A stretch of 64,000 nucleotides of DNA, from positions 1,426,001-1,490,000 of the forward strand of contig OY759785.1 in assembly GCA_963662605.1 (NCBI GenBank), given 5' to 3'. The DNA is from G963662605 sp963662605. GTDB taxonomy: Bacteria > Bacteroidota > Ignavibacteria > Ignavibacteriales > Ignavibacteriaceae. The notes under the pieces are model-generated. The model saw only the letters and a program-made list of their open reading frames with translations, did not search any database and had not been told where the DNA came from. Shown piece by piece: positions 25,739 through 33,516 of this stretch (its first letter is position 1; each line of letters opens with the position of its first letter). The position numbers were made by a program, and so were the translations under genes.

Positions 25739-26207
25739 TGTTATCCCGGTTTTTCATTTTCTCGGCAAGAAAAAGCAAATCCGCCCGATCTATGGCGCGA
25801 TAGGTTTTCTCTTTAAGCTTATACAGACTCTCGATTGTTGCTAACCTGATCTTTTTACCTTCAACAAATACTTCCTTATACGCGACGTCTTCATACGAAA
25901 ATGCCTCTCCCAATTTCCCGATTATATCAATTGAAAAATCGTCGTTAGTACCGTATCGAATTACATCGTAATTATTTATTTCGGGCAGGGTTATTTCATT
26001 AATGCTTTCGTCGTGAAAAACAGAATTGAGGGCATTTCTTAAGCGGACGATGTTTTCTTCGGTCGTTTTAACAAAAATATCAATGTCTTGGGTAAACCTT
26101 GTGGCTCCATGCAGAACAATGGCAAAGCCTCCTATAAGCACATAGTCAACACGCTCTTTTTGGAGTGCGTCCAAAACCGAAAGGAATTTTTCAGTCAGAT
26201 TATTCAA
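25728..26207 (-). CDS. Nucleotidyltransferase-fold protein (AbiEii/MNT-like)
   Basis: A 159-residue protein with the minimal nucleotidyltransferase fold. The motif VLIGGFAIVLHGATRFTQDI followed by DIFVK supplies the GG loop and the paired aspartates (DID) that bind metal and nucleotide. A later DFSIDIIGKLG may give the third acidic residue. Proteins of this kind include AbiEii-type toxins, MNT-type antitoxins and orphan enzymes; which applies cannot be told. It overlaps the 66-residue gene downstream. The pair sits between two direct copies of repeat module A (25405-25526 and 26314-26432), unlike the neighbouring housekeeping operon, which suggests an acquired cassette. Confidence 0.75.
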   Translation of the reverse strand: MNNLTEKFLSVLDALQKERVDYVLIGGFAIVLHGATRFTQDIDIFVKTTEENIVRLRNALNSVFHDESINEITLPEINNYDVIRYGTNDDFSIDIIGKLGEAFSYEDVAYKEVFVEGKKIRLATIESLYKLKEKTYRAIDRADLLFLAEKMKNRDNNDG

Positions 26208-26313
26208 TTGCCAATCCGAAAAACATAATGGTTAAAATATAATCGGAAATTTAACCAAAAAGGCTTTTAATGCAAATTCTGGAAATTCTGTTTGAAGACG
26301 GTATAGTTGGTGT

Positions 26314-26578
26314 CGTTCGCCCCCTGCCGGGGACGCGAGTACCAGAGTGCCTCTTCTCCTCCGGTTGCCACCGGAGGTTACCCGCCCGCATGACGCAGTC
26401 GGGCAGGTTCAAATTCTGTCCTTTCAGGACAAGAGTCATTTGAATTGCCTTTTAAGAAAATTTGTTGAATGACTTCTCCCGAAAGGGAGTAAATGTGAAT
26501 AACCGCCGGTGGAGTCATCGGAACCGGCGGAAAGAGGAAAGCCCTACTACCAATCCATCCGCGAAGCGGGTGAATTAT
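26314..26578 (+). repeat. Composite hairpin repeat, modules A then B (copy 2)
   Basis: Module A (26314-26432) closely matches 25405-25526 in the same orientation, with the GCCCCCTGCCGGGGACG, CCTCCGGTTGCCACCGGAGG and TGTCCTTTCAGGACA hairpins. Module B (26476-26578) matches 25253-25353, including CTCCCGAAAGGGAG and a CCGCCGG/CCGGCGG pair, and ends two bases before the ppx stop. The module order is reversed relative to the other two copies, so the region may have been rearranged or may be two partial elements. Confidence 0.82.
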
Positions 26579-26580
26579 CG

Positions 26581-27507
26581 TTAAGATTTCAGATGTTCTA
26601 TCAGCACGCCTTCTCTCAGGGAGTAATCCGAGAAGTGCATTTGCCGGATGGAGAACATATCCATGACGGATTCCAATATGAGCAATCCGGCGGGAAGGAT
26701 ATCTGCGCGGGTTTCTTCAATGGTGTATTTCTTTAATAACTCATCTGAGGACATGTAGAAGATTTCATCCTTAAGAACCTGAAACGCTTCGTAGGTAAAA
26801 CAGGGGAGACCATTTTCCGAATATTGTATGATGCCCTGTTCAGTTAAAATCGAAGCAACGATTCTTATTGTTCCGGATGTACCGTAGAACATTTCGGGAT
26901 TGAACTGCGCAAAATCATTTCCTAACCCGGAAAGTTGTTCTTGTATGTAAGCCTTACATTTACCGACAGCATCATCGGTAAGTTTCAAGTCAGGAAAGAA
27001 AAGGGAAGTACACCGTACTGCACCCATTCGCAGGCTGACTGCTTTTTTCGGAGTGCATCCTGTCCCCAGAACGATTTCACTGCTTCCGCCTCCAATATCA
27101 AGAACAAAATTTCTTGAATTATCATCCTTAACGAGCCCCAAAACCCCCGTATAAATGAGTTTTGCTTCCTCATCTCCCGATAAAACCCGGACTTTCACTC
27201 CTGTTGCTTCAAAAACGGCGCTTAAAAACGCCTCTCTGTTCGCCGATTCCCTGACTGCACTCGTTGCAGTAGCTAAAATTTGACAGCCGTATTGCGCTGC
27301 AATCTCTTTATGGCGGGTGACAATAGCTATGGCATCCTTGATATTTTTAGCGGAGATATGCTTCTGATTGGCTCCCGTGAATTCACCGAGTCGCAGAACA
27401 ACCCTGTCCCTGAGGTCAACAATGACTTTATTGTTTTCTATATGGGCAATAATGAGATGGAATGAATTGGAACCGATATCTAAAACAGCGTAGTATTTGG
27501 TGTTCAT
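26581..27507 (-). CDS. ppx: Ppx/GppA family exopolyphosphatase/pppGpp phosphohydrolase
   Basis: A 308-residue phosphatase of the ASKHA fold that hydrolyses inorganic polyphosphate or pppGpp. The N-terminal phosphate-1 loop is YYAVLDIGSNSFHLIIAH, the second loop is NFVLDIGGGSSEIVLG, and the VLSGDEEAKLIYTGVLG segment between them is a family hallmark. The length corresponds to the short, single-domain Ppx proteins lacking the C-terminal HD domain. It is the last gene of an eight-gene minus-strand operon and follows the GT9 gene by 11 bases. Polyphosphate and pppGpp cannot be separated as substrates. Confidence 0.9.
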   Translation of the reverse strand: MNTKYYAVLDIGSNSFHLIIAHIENNKVIVDLRDRVVLRLGEFTGANQKHISAKNIKDAIAIVTRHKEIAAQYGCQILATATSAVRESANREAFLSAVFEATGVKVRVLSGDEEAKLIYTGVLGLVKDDNSRNFVLDIGGGSSEIVLGTGCTPKKAVSLRMGAVRCTSLFFPDLKLTDDAVGKCKAYIQEQLSGLGNDFAQFNPEMFYGTSGTIRIVASILTEQGIIQYSENGLPCFTYEAFQVLKDEIFYMSSDELLKKYTIEETRADILPAGLLILESVMDMFSIRQMHFSDYSLREGVLIEHLKS

Positions 27508-27518
27508 ACCGTGCTCCG

Positions 27519-28592
27519 CTATTGGTGAAGCAGAAGTTGGCGGGAGACGGCAAAGACATCCTCTACACTGATTTCGGTGATGTCATCGGACTTTTTAATG
27601 TATATTTTCATGTCGCCTATGGGTGCCCACACGTGCGGATCGGTCGGACCGAACAAAGAGAGCTGCGGCGTACGAGTCGAAGCTGCCACATGAAGAATTC
27701 CGGTGTCATTGGTAATGAAAAGGTCTAATAGACTGATGAGTGCCGCGACTTCGGGTATGCTCCGGTTGATGAAAGTCAAAACACGAACATGAGATGTCCC
27801 GGCTAAAACATTGTTTATTAAGGAAATATCTGCTGTACTTCCAGTTAAAACGAAGAGTGGAGCATATTCTGCATTAAGTTTATTAATGAGCTCGGAAAAC
27901 TTCTCGGCAGGCCATCTGTTCGGGGGTTTTCCTGCTCCCACGTGTAAACCGATGGTTTTTTGACCCGGGAGCACGTTCTCTTTCCTCAGAAATTCTTTGG
28001 CCGTACCTAAATCCTGATGGTCATAGGAAATAATCGGGGAATATTCGGTAGTGGTAATGCCGAACGGTTTTATTATGTCTAAAATCCTTTTCGCGACATT
28101 TGTCTCGGGAGCACGTCGCCAGTCCAGATCAACCGGCACATTAAAGAAACTTGCGTAGGTATTTGGGGTGCCGTCCAATGAAGCCGGTCCGATTTTGACC
28201 TTTGAGTTCGACAGAGCAGCCAGCAGATTATTGGTAAACGATATGGATACAACCGATGGAGCTATGCAGACATCATACCGGGTTTTTAGTATTCTCCCAA
28301 GGTCGTTAAAATAGTCCGCCTGAAGAAGCCGTTTTTTGTCGAATACGAATACCTTAAAGAGCTTGTTGTTTTTTTGGAGCGCGTCTTTATTCTGTGGGCC
28401 GCACAGGAATGTAATTTTTACATCGGGATACCTATCCTGAAGGGCAGCAACCAATGAAGACCCGGCGAGCATGTCACCCAATTGGTTATGCTGACGGATA
28501 ATAAGAATGGACTTCGGGTCACCCAAATCAGTAATGTGTATCCGGGGGACTCCAAAAAGAAATTTAAACAAGCCGGGAAGTATTTTGCTCAC
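27519..28592 (-). CDS. Glycosyltransferase family 9 (heptosyltransferase-like), second copy
   Basis: A 357-residue GT9 glycosyltransferase. The N-terminal domain has ILIIRQHNQLGDMLAGSSLV, with an HNQLGD variant of the usual RxxxIGD, followed by VKITFLCGPQNKDAL. The C-terminal domain has TIGLHVGAGKPPNRWPAEKF and LFITNDTGILHVAASTRTPQ. It probably transfers a heptose or related sugar in LPS core assembly. It lies between ppx and the DUF4834 gene. It is divergent from the GT9 at 4301-5329, so the two likely add different sugars. Confidence 0.87.
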   Translation of the reverse strand: MSKILPGLFKFLFGVPRIHITDLGDPKSILIIRQHNQLGDMLAGSSLVAALQDRYPDVKITFLCGPQNKDALQKNNKLFKVFVFDKKRLLQADYFNDLGRILKTRYDVCIAPSVVSISFTNNLLAALSNSKVKIGPASLDGTPNTYASFFNVPVDLDWRRAPETNVAKRILDIIKPFGITTTEYSPIISYDHQDLGTAKEFLRKENVLPGQKTIGLHVGAGKPPNRWPAEKFSELINKLNAEYAPLFVLTGSTADISLINNVLAGTSHVRVLTFINRSIPEVAALISLLDLFITNDTGILHVAASTRTPQLSLFGPTDPHVWAPIGDMKIYIKKSDDITEISVEDVFAVSRQLLLHQ

Positions 28593-28609
28593 TAAGATGT
28601 AATGTTTAT

Positions 28610-28795
28610 CTACGATTTTTTTTCAGGCACATCATAGTATTCGGCATCAATGATATCCGAATCCTTAAAACTCTTTTCCTGTTTCTGCTCCTGCGCCTGA
28701 TGCTGCTTCGGTTCTGCCGGTTTTATCCGGGAAATGAACCTGCTGAATCGCATGACCAGATACACGACAAAAATAAAAATAATCAGTTCTATCAT
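28610..28795 (-). CDS. Small single-pass membrane protein, DUF4834-like
   Basis: A 61-residue protein with an N-terminal membrane helix (residues 2-20, ELIIFIFVVYLVMRF) and a charged, glutamine-rich tail ending SDIIDAEYYDVPEKK. The helix plus the DAEYYDV-like tail is the pattern of the DUF4834 family of Bacteroidota. Function is unknown. Its ATG overlaps the stop of the deoxynucleoside kinase gene by four bases (ATGA), supporting that it is a real gene. Confidence 0.75.
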   Translation of the reverse strand: MIELIIFIFVVYLVMRFSRFISRIKPAEPKQHQAQEQKQEKSFKDSDIIDAEYYDVPEKKS

Positions 28796-29442
28796 AGAAT
28801 GAGTTTCCTCTCGGGCTTATAGTATTCGATTTTAGCCCGATCCTGCCGGAAAATCTCCTTTACCAAATCCTCATAATCTTTTTTGTTGTTCACAAAGTCA
28901 ATTTCTTCCACGTCAACGATCAACAGCGGGGAAGCATCATACTTAAAGAAATATTTGTTATAGGCGTTATGTAGTTCTTCGATATAACTTTTCGAGATGT
29001 GCTCTTCGATTTTCCTGTTTCTCTTTTTGATATTCGCCATCAGGCGGTCAACGCTCGATTGCAGGTACACAACAATGTCCGGCTGACGGATTGTTCTTGA
29101 TAGAAGAGGGAATATGGATTCGTACAGTTTGATTTCGTCGTTTGACAAGTTCAGATATGCGAATACCTGATCCTTATTAAAAATGTAGTCGGTAATCAAG
29201 AACTCGGAGAATAAATTTTCCTGAAACAGATCCTGCTGCTGCTTGTATCTGTTTACGAGAAAGAACATTTGCGTTTGAAAAGCGAATCTTTTCTGATCCT
29301 GATAAAACTTTGCCAGGAAAGGATTAATTTCAAATTGTTCCAGCACCAAACGGGCATTGAGTTGATCGGACAGTTTTTTTGCAAGTGAGGTCTTGCCGGC
29401 TCCGATAACCCCTTCGATTGCTATGTATCTAATTTCACTCAT
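28792..29442 (-). CDS. Deoxynucleoside kinase
   Basis: A 216-residue nucleoside-salvage kinase that phosphorylates deoxyadenosine or deoxyguanosine. The P-loop is IEGVIGAGKTSLAKKL. The substrate and lid regions include FQTQMFFLVNRYKQQQDLF, LITDYIFNKD, and PDIVVYLQSSVDRLMANIKK with the family's R-rich lid (KKRNRKIEE). The pattern fits bacterial dAK/dGK-like enzymes. The gene overlaps folK by 8 bases upstream and DUF4834 by 4 bases downstream, within a tightly packed operon. Confidence 0.88.
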   Translation of the reverse strand: MSEIRYIAIEGVIGAGKTSLAKKLSDQLNARLVLEQFEINPFLAKFYQDQKRFAFQTQMFFLVNRYKQQQDLFQENLFSEFLITDYIFNKDQVFAYLNLSNDEIKLYESIFPLLSRTIRQPDIVVYLQSSVDRLMANIKKRNRKIEEHISKSYIEELHNAYNKYFFKYDASPLLIVDVEEIDFVNNKKDYEDLVKEIFRQDRAKIEYYKPERKLIL

Positions 29443-29965
29443 GTTCGAAATAATATTTTTTATCTTTTTCTAGTATTTTCTTAGGCAATTTAGGCAAAAC
29501 GAATCTCTTTTCTAACCGTTCTGCAAAAAAAAGATACGGTTTCCCGGTATCCGGATCGGTAATATTTTTATCAAGGTCAAGCAGTGGAATAAGGACAAAA
29601 TCCCGGTTTTTCATCTCTTTATGGGGAATTGTCAGCAATTCGCCCTCTGAAGAAATGCTGTCGTACAACAAAATATCCAGGTCAATTTCTCGCTCGCTCC
29701 ATTTGCTTCTTGTCTGCCGTCCTGTTTTGATTTCCACTGACTTCAGCTCAGTGAATAACTCTTCCGGCAAGAGTGAAGTCGTACACCTGAAAACAAAATT
29801 CAGGTACGCATTATGAGATGCATCACCGAGCGGCGCAGTTTCATAAACGGGGGATATTTCGTCAATCCGGATTTTGCAGCTTTCGGCGATCAGATTGAGA
29901 GCGGTAAGGATATACTGCTCGCGATCGCCCAGACTGGAACCCGCAGCAACATACGCGACAGCCAT
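29435..29965 (-). CDS. folK: 2-amino-4-hydroxy-6-hydroxymethyldihydropteridine pyrophosphokinase
   Basis: A 176-residue folate-pathway enzyme that transfers pyrophosphate from ATP to hydroxymethyldihydropterin. The N-terminus has AYVAAGSSLGDREQYILTAL, and the HPPK signature is RSKWSEREIDLDILLYD with the paired metal-binding aspartates. The later segment IPHKEMKNRDFVLIPLLDL is also conserved. It lies 3 bases after folB, so consecutive folate-pathway steps are coupled. Confidence 0.95.
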   Translation of the reverse strand: MAVAYVAAGSSLGDREQYILTALNLIAESCKIRIDEISPVYETAPLGDASHNAYLNFVFRCTTSLLPEELFTELKSVEIKTGRQTRSKWSEREIDLDILLYDSISSEGELLTIPHKEMKNRDFVLIPLLDLDKNITDPDTGKPYLFFAERLEKRFVLPKLPKKILEKDKKYYFEHE

Positions 29966-29968
29966 GTT

Positions 29969-30370
29969 TCAGCTTTGACTTTTATCGGAAAGCTGCGAAA
30001 GGTACTCCTCACGGGTTTTCACAACTTCAACTTCAACGCTGTCAACTAATCCGCCGATAGGGGGATTGTTCTTCCGTACGCGCATCGCGATTTGCTGAAT
30101 GGCAGGGAAGTTAGAGAAAATCTCATCAACAATTTTTAACGCAAGTGTTTCGATAAGAAAATATTTTTTGCTCTCGGAAATGCTGATAATCGTTTTATAA
30201 ACTTTTTCGTAATCAATCGTTGAAACAAGTTTATCTTTCATCGCGGCGTGGGAAAAATCCGTGTAGATATCAATATCCGCTTCGAATTTCCCGCCCATGT
30301 CTTTTTCCTGCTGAAAAACTCCGTGATAAGCGTAGAAAGAAACTTTTTTCAGGCGTATAATATTTTGCAT
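29969..30370 (-). CDS. folB: Dihydroneopterin aldolase
   Basis: A 133-residue aldolase/epimerase acting on 7,8-dihydroneopterin, the step before FolK. Conserved features are VSFYAYHGVFQQEKDMGGKF near the N-terminus, STIDYEKVYKTI with the catalytic-region tyrosine, LIETLALKIVDEIF with the substrate-binding glutamate, and VRKNNPPIGG with the catalytic lysine. Length is typical for the family. It lies 3 bases from both folK and the EamA gene. Confidence 0.94.
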   Translation of the reverse strand: MQNIIRLKKVSFYAYHGVFQQEKDMGGKFEADIDIYTDFSHAAMKDKLVSTIDYEKVYKTIISISESKKYFLIETLALKIVDEIFSNFPAIQQIAMRVRKNNPPIGGLVDSVEVEVVKTREEYLSQLSDKSQS

Positions 30371-30373
30371 GCT

Positions 30374-31279
30374 CTAATCCGCTAAAACTTTTTTTCTTCT
30401 TGTAAAGGTAACATTTGTAATTAAAAGTCCGATTAACACAAGAAAACTACCGTAAAAATGATTCTTATTCAAATACTCGTTAAGAAAAATCCAACCGACC
30501 AAAAGAGCAACGATAGGAGTGATGAACGAGCTGAATGATAAAATCACGATGTTCATGCGTTTCAGCAGCCAGTAATAGGCTGTGAATGCAACGACCGAAC
30601 CGAAAACGCCGAGGTACACGACACTCCCGAATCCCTGCCATGACGGATGCACCTGACTTTTATCCTCGAACACTAACGCAAGGAGTAATGAACCTACCGC
30701 GCCGATAAACATGGGAACAAAGTTCAGCGATATCGGATTGATGTCGCTTCCATAACGTTTTACAAACACGGCAACCGTCGCCTGCAGAACAGCGCTGCCC
30801 AATATCGCCGCCATGCCGAGCATGTTGTTATTGAATGTGCCGTTGAACGAATCGGAGAAAATAGTGACGATTCCGGAAAACCCGATAATGAGTCCGATTA
30901 CTTTTATCAAACTGATTTTTTCATCCGGCAGACCAAGTCGTGTTGCAATAACAATGGCAAACGGGTAGAGTGCAAACAGGACAGCCGCCATGCCGGAAGC
31001 GACATACTTTTCTCCCCAGTTGACAAACCAGAACGGGAAGACACAGGAGAATAATCCCATGTACACATATACTGCTATTGCCCGTTTGGTCAGGGGCAGA
31101 GGGAGTTTCTTAATCCACACGGCAAGTCCGAGAATAACGGAGGCGACCATAAAGCGGATACTGCTGCCTATAAGCGGAGGGAATGATTCTAAACTTACTT
31201 TTATCATCAGCCATGTCGTTCCCCATATCACGGTGATGAGGATGTACATTATCCAGACTTTTACTTTCTCGCTCATCAA
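30374..31279 (-). CDS. EamA/DMT family transporter
   Basis: A 301-residue inner-membrane protein with about ten hydrophobic helices in two EamA repeats (about residues 10-140 and 150-292). The first helix has the typical ITVIWGTTWLMIKVSLESFP, and the later AFTAYYWLLKRMNIVILSFS and PIVALLVGWIFLNEYLNKNH segments match the second repeat. The family exports amino acids or other metabolites; the substrate here is unknown. It overlaps pgeF by four bases. Confidence 0.9.
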   Translation of the reverse strand: MMSEKVKVWIMYILITVIWGTTWLMIKVSLESFPPLIGSSIRFMVASVILGLAVWIKKLPLPLTKRAIAVYVYMGLFSCVFPFWFVNWGEKYVASGMAAVLFALYPFAIVIATRLGLPDEKISLIKVIGLIIGFSGIVTIFSDSFNGTFNNNMLGMAAILGSAVLQATVAVFVKRYGSDINPISLNFVPMFIGAVGSLLLALVFEDKSQVHPSWQGFGSVVYLGVFGSVVAFTAYYWLLKRMNIVILSFSSFITPIVALLVGWIFLNEYLNKNHFYGSFLVLIGLLITNVTFTRRKKVLAD

Positions 31280-32013
31280 ATATTCCTCATCGCGATAACG
31301 CCGTAAGCACGTCCTGAATGCGTACCTTCGCGTCTGTAGGAGTGCAGCAAATCGGCCTCGTCATAACTGCATAACGGGGAGCGCTCGATATTTTCGCTGG
31401 GCACTCCATTATCTATAAGAATGTCATAGTTAACACCGCTGACATCCAACAAAAATTTTTCACCTTTCGGTAGGCAATACTTGGCATCAAACTGCGCGGC
31501 GACTTCTGCCCCGACTTCATAGTTTTTCTGACTTATAGCGGGACCGATAAACGCGTAGAGGTTTTCAACATCCGTCGAGAATTCTGTCCGCAGAACATTA
31601 ATAGCTTTTTGCAATATTTTTTTGCTCGTACTGCGCCAGCCTGAATGGACTCCCGCGATAACTTTATTCTTTGCATCATACAGGAATATCGTACAGCAAT
31701 CCGCCGAGCTTACTGCCAGTCCGACACCCTTTGCCGTAGTTATATGCGCATCGCTTTCACCGTGATAACCGGCTTCTGAGATGATATGCACTGTATCTTC
31801 ATGCACCTGCTTCTGAAAGGCGATATCTTTCGTGGTGAGGGAAAGTTCATTGAAAAACGCTTCGCGGTTTTCCCAAACAGTGTCCGGGTTGTCACCGACG
31901 GAAAGCGATAAATTAAAATGATACGGCGGCTTCCTGTCTAATCCGTGTTTGGGACTGAATCCGAAAATAATTTCAGGAAACTGCTCGAAAATCTTGGCTT
32001 TTATTATAATCAT
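31276..32013 (-). CDS. pgeF: Purine nucleoside phosphorylase / polyphenol oxidase family protein PgeF
   Basis: A 245-residue protein of the YfiH/LACC1 family (Cu-oxidase_4), shown in relatives to be a purine nucleoside phosphorylase and linked in E. coli to peptidoglycan editing. Zinc and active-site residues lie in AVSSADCCTIFLYDAKNKVI and AGVHSGWRSTSKKILQKAI. The entry segment FQKQVHEDTVHII also has the conserved QVH. It is the first gene of the minus-strand operon that continues through folB and folK to ppx. Its start (32013) faces the repeat-rich gap before surE. Confidence 0.9.
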   Translation of the reverse strand: MIIIKAKIFEQFPEIIFGFSPKHGLDRKPPYHFNLSLSVGDNPDTVWENREAFFNELSLTTKDIAFQKQVHEDTVHIISEAGYHGESDAHITTAKGVGLAVSSADCCTIFLYDAKNKVIAGVHSGWRSTSKKILQKAINVLRTEFSTDVENLYAFIGPAISQKNYEVGAEVAAQFDAKYCLPKGEKFLLDVSGVNYDILIDNGVPSENIERSPLCSYDEADLLHSYRREGTHSGRAYGVIAMRNI

Positions 32014-32319
32014 TACTATTGTAAAAAATGAGGTGGTAATATAAAGATAAAAGGATTAGAAGAGGCTAAAAAGTCCACCAGAGAAATGAAAAGAAATAAT
32101 GTTAAACTACAATTCTGATAGTATTACTTTTGACCAGACATAATCTCTTCTTTCTGGGTAAAATTTTCCATTAGGTTTTGGCTCAGTTTTTAATTCTCAT
32201 TTATTAAGAAATCCTTCATTGAAAGCAAGGCTATTTTTGAAGCGGAGCTTACCTATTCTTTGTTTCAACTTGATCCTGCTCGAATGATTAATGTAGGCTG
32301 ATTTAAATTTCTTGTATGA

Positions 32320-32577
32320 TTTGTCCTGAAGAGACAAAATTTGAATAACCTCCGGCGCAGCCGGAGGAGAGGCACAACTCATACGAGCCACCGTCCCCGC
32401 AGGGGGCGAATAATACCAACATCTCAAACTGTGTGATGACAGAGTCATGGTGCATGAGCCTGTCGCCTATGGTGTGGTTATTCACCCGCTTCGCGGATGT
32501 AGTGCTGTTGGGCTGCCTCCATCCGCCGGTTCCGATGACTTCACCGGCGGTTATTCAAATTTACTCCTTTCAGGAGT
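32320..32577 (-). repeat. Composite hairpin repeat, inverted copy 3 (reads B then A on the minus strand)
   Basis: Complement-strand module A spans 32320-32413 and module B spans about 32477-32577. The same hairpins are recognisable: GTCC/GGAC, CCTCCGGCGCAGCCGGAGG, CCCCGCAGGGGGCG, CCGCTTCGCGGATG, a CCGCCGG/CCGGCGG pair, and ACTCCTTTCAGGAGT. It occupies most of the 711-base divergent gap between pgeF and surE. The rest of that gap (32014-32319 and 32578-32724) is AT-rich, with no gene and no promoter I could place with confidence. Confidence 0.83.
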
Positions 32578-32724
32578 ATTAGCGACAGACATCTTTACTA
32601 TGGCTTAGCGGAATCTATAAATCTTTTATAACAAGAAATTCAATTATGTCTAAGCCTGAAAAATTGAGATTGAGGTTTTTGCTTGGTATATTGAAGGCAA
32701 TATTTTAAAAATTAAGGTGAAGCA

Positions 32725-33495
32725 TTGAAGATTCTGGTTAGTAATGATGACGGCATCAACGCGCCGGGTATTTACGCGTTGGTTCAGGAATTAAAAAAAA
32801 TAGCAGATGTAACCGTAGTAGCTCCTTTAACCGAGCAAAGCGCTGTGGGACACGCAATTACTATGAAAGTCCCGGTGCGGGTTACTGAATTTTATAAAAA
32901 TCATGAATTTTTCGGTTATGCCGTTGACGGCACTCCGGCAGACTGCACCAAGATGGGTGTCAGGAATATCATGCGCGAAAATCCTGATATCGTCGTATCG
33001 GGAATCAATCACGGCTCAAACACCGCCACTAACGTCATTTATTCAGGAACCGTTTCCGCCGCGCGTGAAGCCGCTATTATGGACATTCCGGCAATCGCAG
33101 TTTCGGTTACGAGTCACGATGTAAAAGAGTTTAGCTATGCCGCGAGGGTCGCTGCATACTTCTGCAAATTGGTTGCGGAGAAAAAACTTAATCCCGGCAC
33201 CATGCTGAATATCAACGTACCCGATCTACCTCCTGAAAAAATCAAAGGTGTGCTTCTGACGAAGCAGGGACGTTCCAAATGGGATGACATGTATGAAAAA
33301 CGTCTCGACCCGTACGGCAACGATTATTACTGGCTCACCGGATCTCTTATCAATCTCGATCATGAAATGATGTACGACCAGTGCGCGATTGACCATAATT
33401 ATATTTCAGTTTCACCGATACATTTCGACTTGACGGACAATGAGGAGTTCAGAAATCTTGCATCGTGGGAACTTTCGAAACGTAAAATTTTGTAG
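32725..33495 (+). CDS. surE: 5'/3'-nucleotidase SurE
   Basis: A 256-residue nucleoside monophosphate phosphatase of stationary-phase survival. The metal-binding N-terminus ILVSNDDGINAPGI and the SGINHGSNTATNVIYSGTVS segment with the catalytic-site asparagine and serine are diagnostic. The start is TTG at 32725-32727, preceded by AAGGTGA; no ATG in frame would keep the N-terminal motif. It is followed after 21 bases by the VWA membrane protein gene, probably in the same transcript. Confidence 0.94.
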   Translation: MKILVSNDDGINAPGIYALVQELKKIADVTVVAPLTEQSAVGHAITMKVPVRVTEFYKNHEFFGYAVDGTPADCTKMGVRNIMRENPDIVVSGINHGSNTATNVIYSGTVSAAREAAIMDIPAIAVSVTSHDVKEFSYAARVAAYFCKLVAEKKLNPGTMLNINVPDLPPEKIKGVLLTKQGRSKWDDMYEKRLDPYGNDYYWLTGSLINLDHEMMYDQCAIDHNYISVSPIHFDLTDNEEFRNLASWELSKRKIL

Positions 33496-33516
33496 GTAAC
33501 ACGGGAAATATACAAC

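Noticed and set aside
32197..32485. Two overlapping short minus-strand frames in the pgeF-surE gap.
   Set aside because: Both are readings of the inverted composite repeat rather than genes.
32673..32692. GG-N10-GC element before surE as a sigma-54 promoter.
   Set aside because: The -12 half lacks TTGC; the spacing match alone is expected by chance in this amount of sequence.
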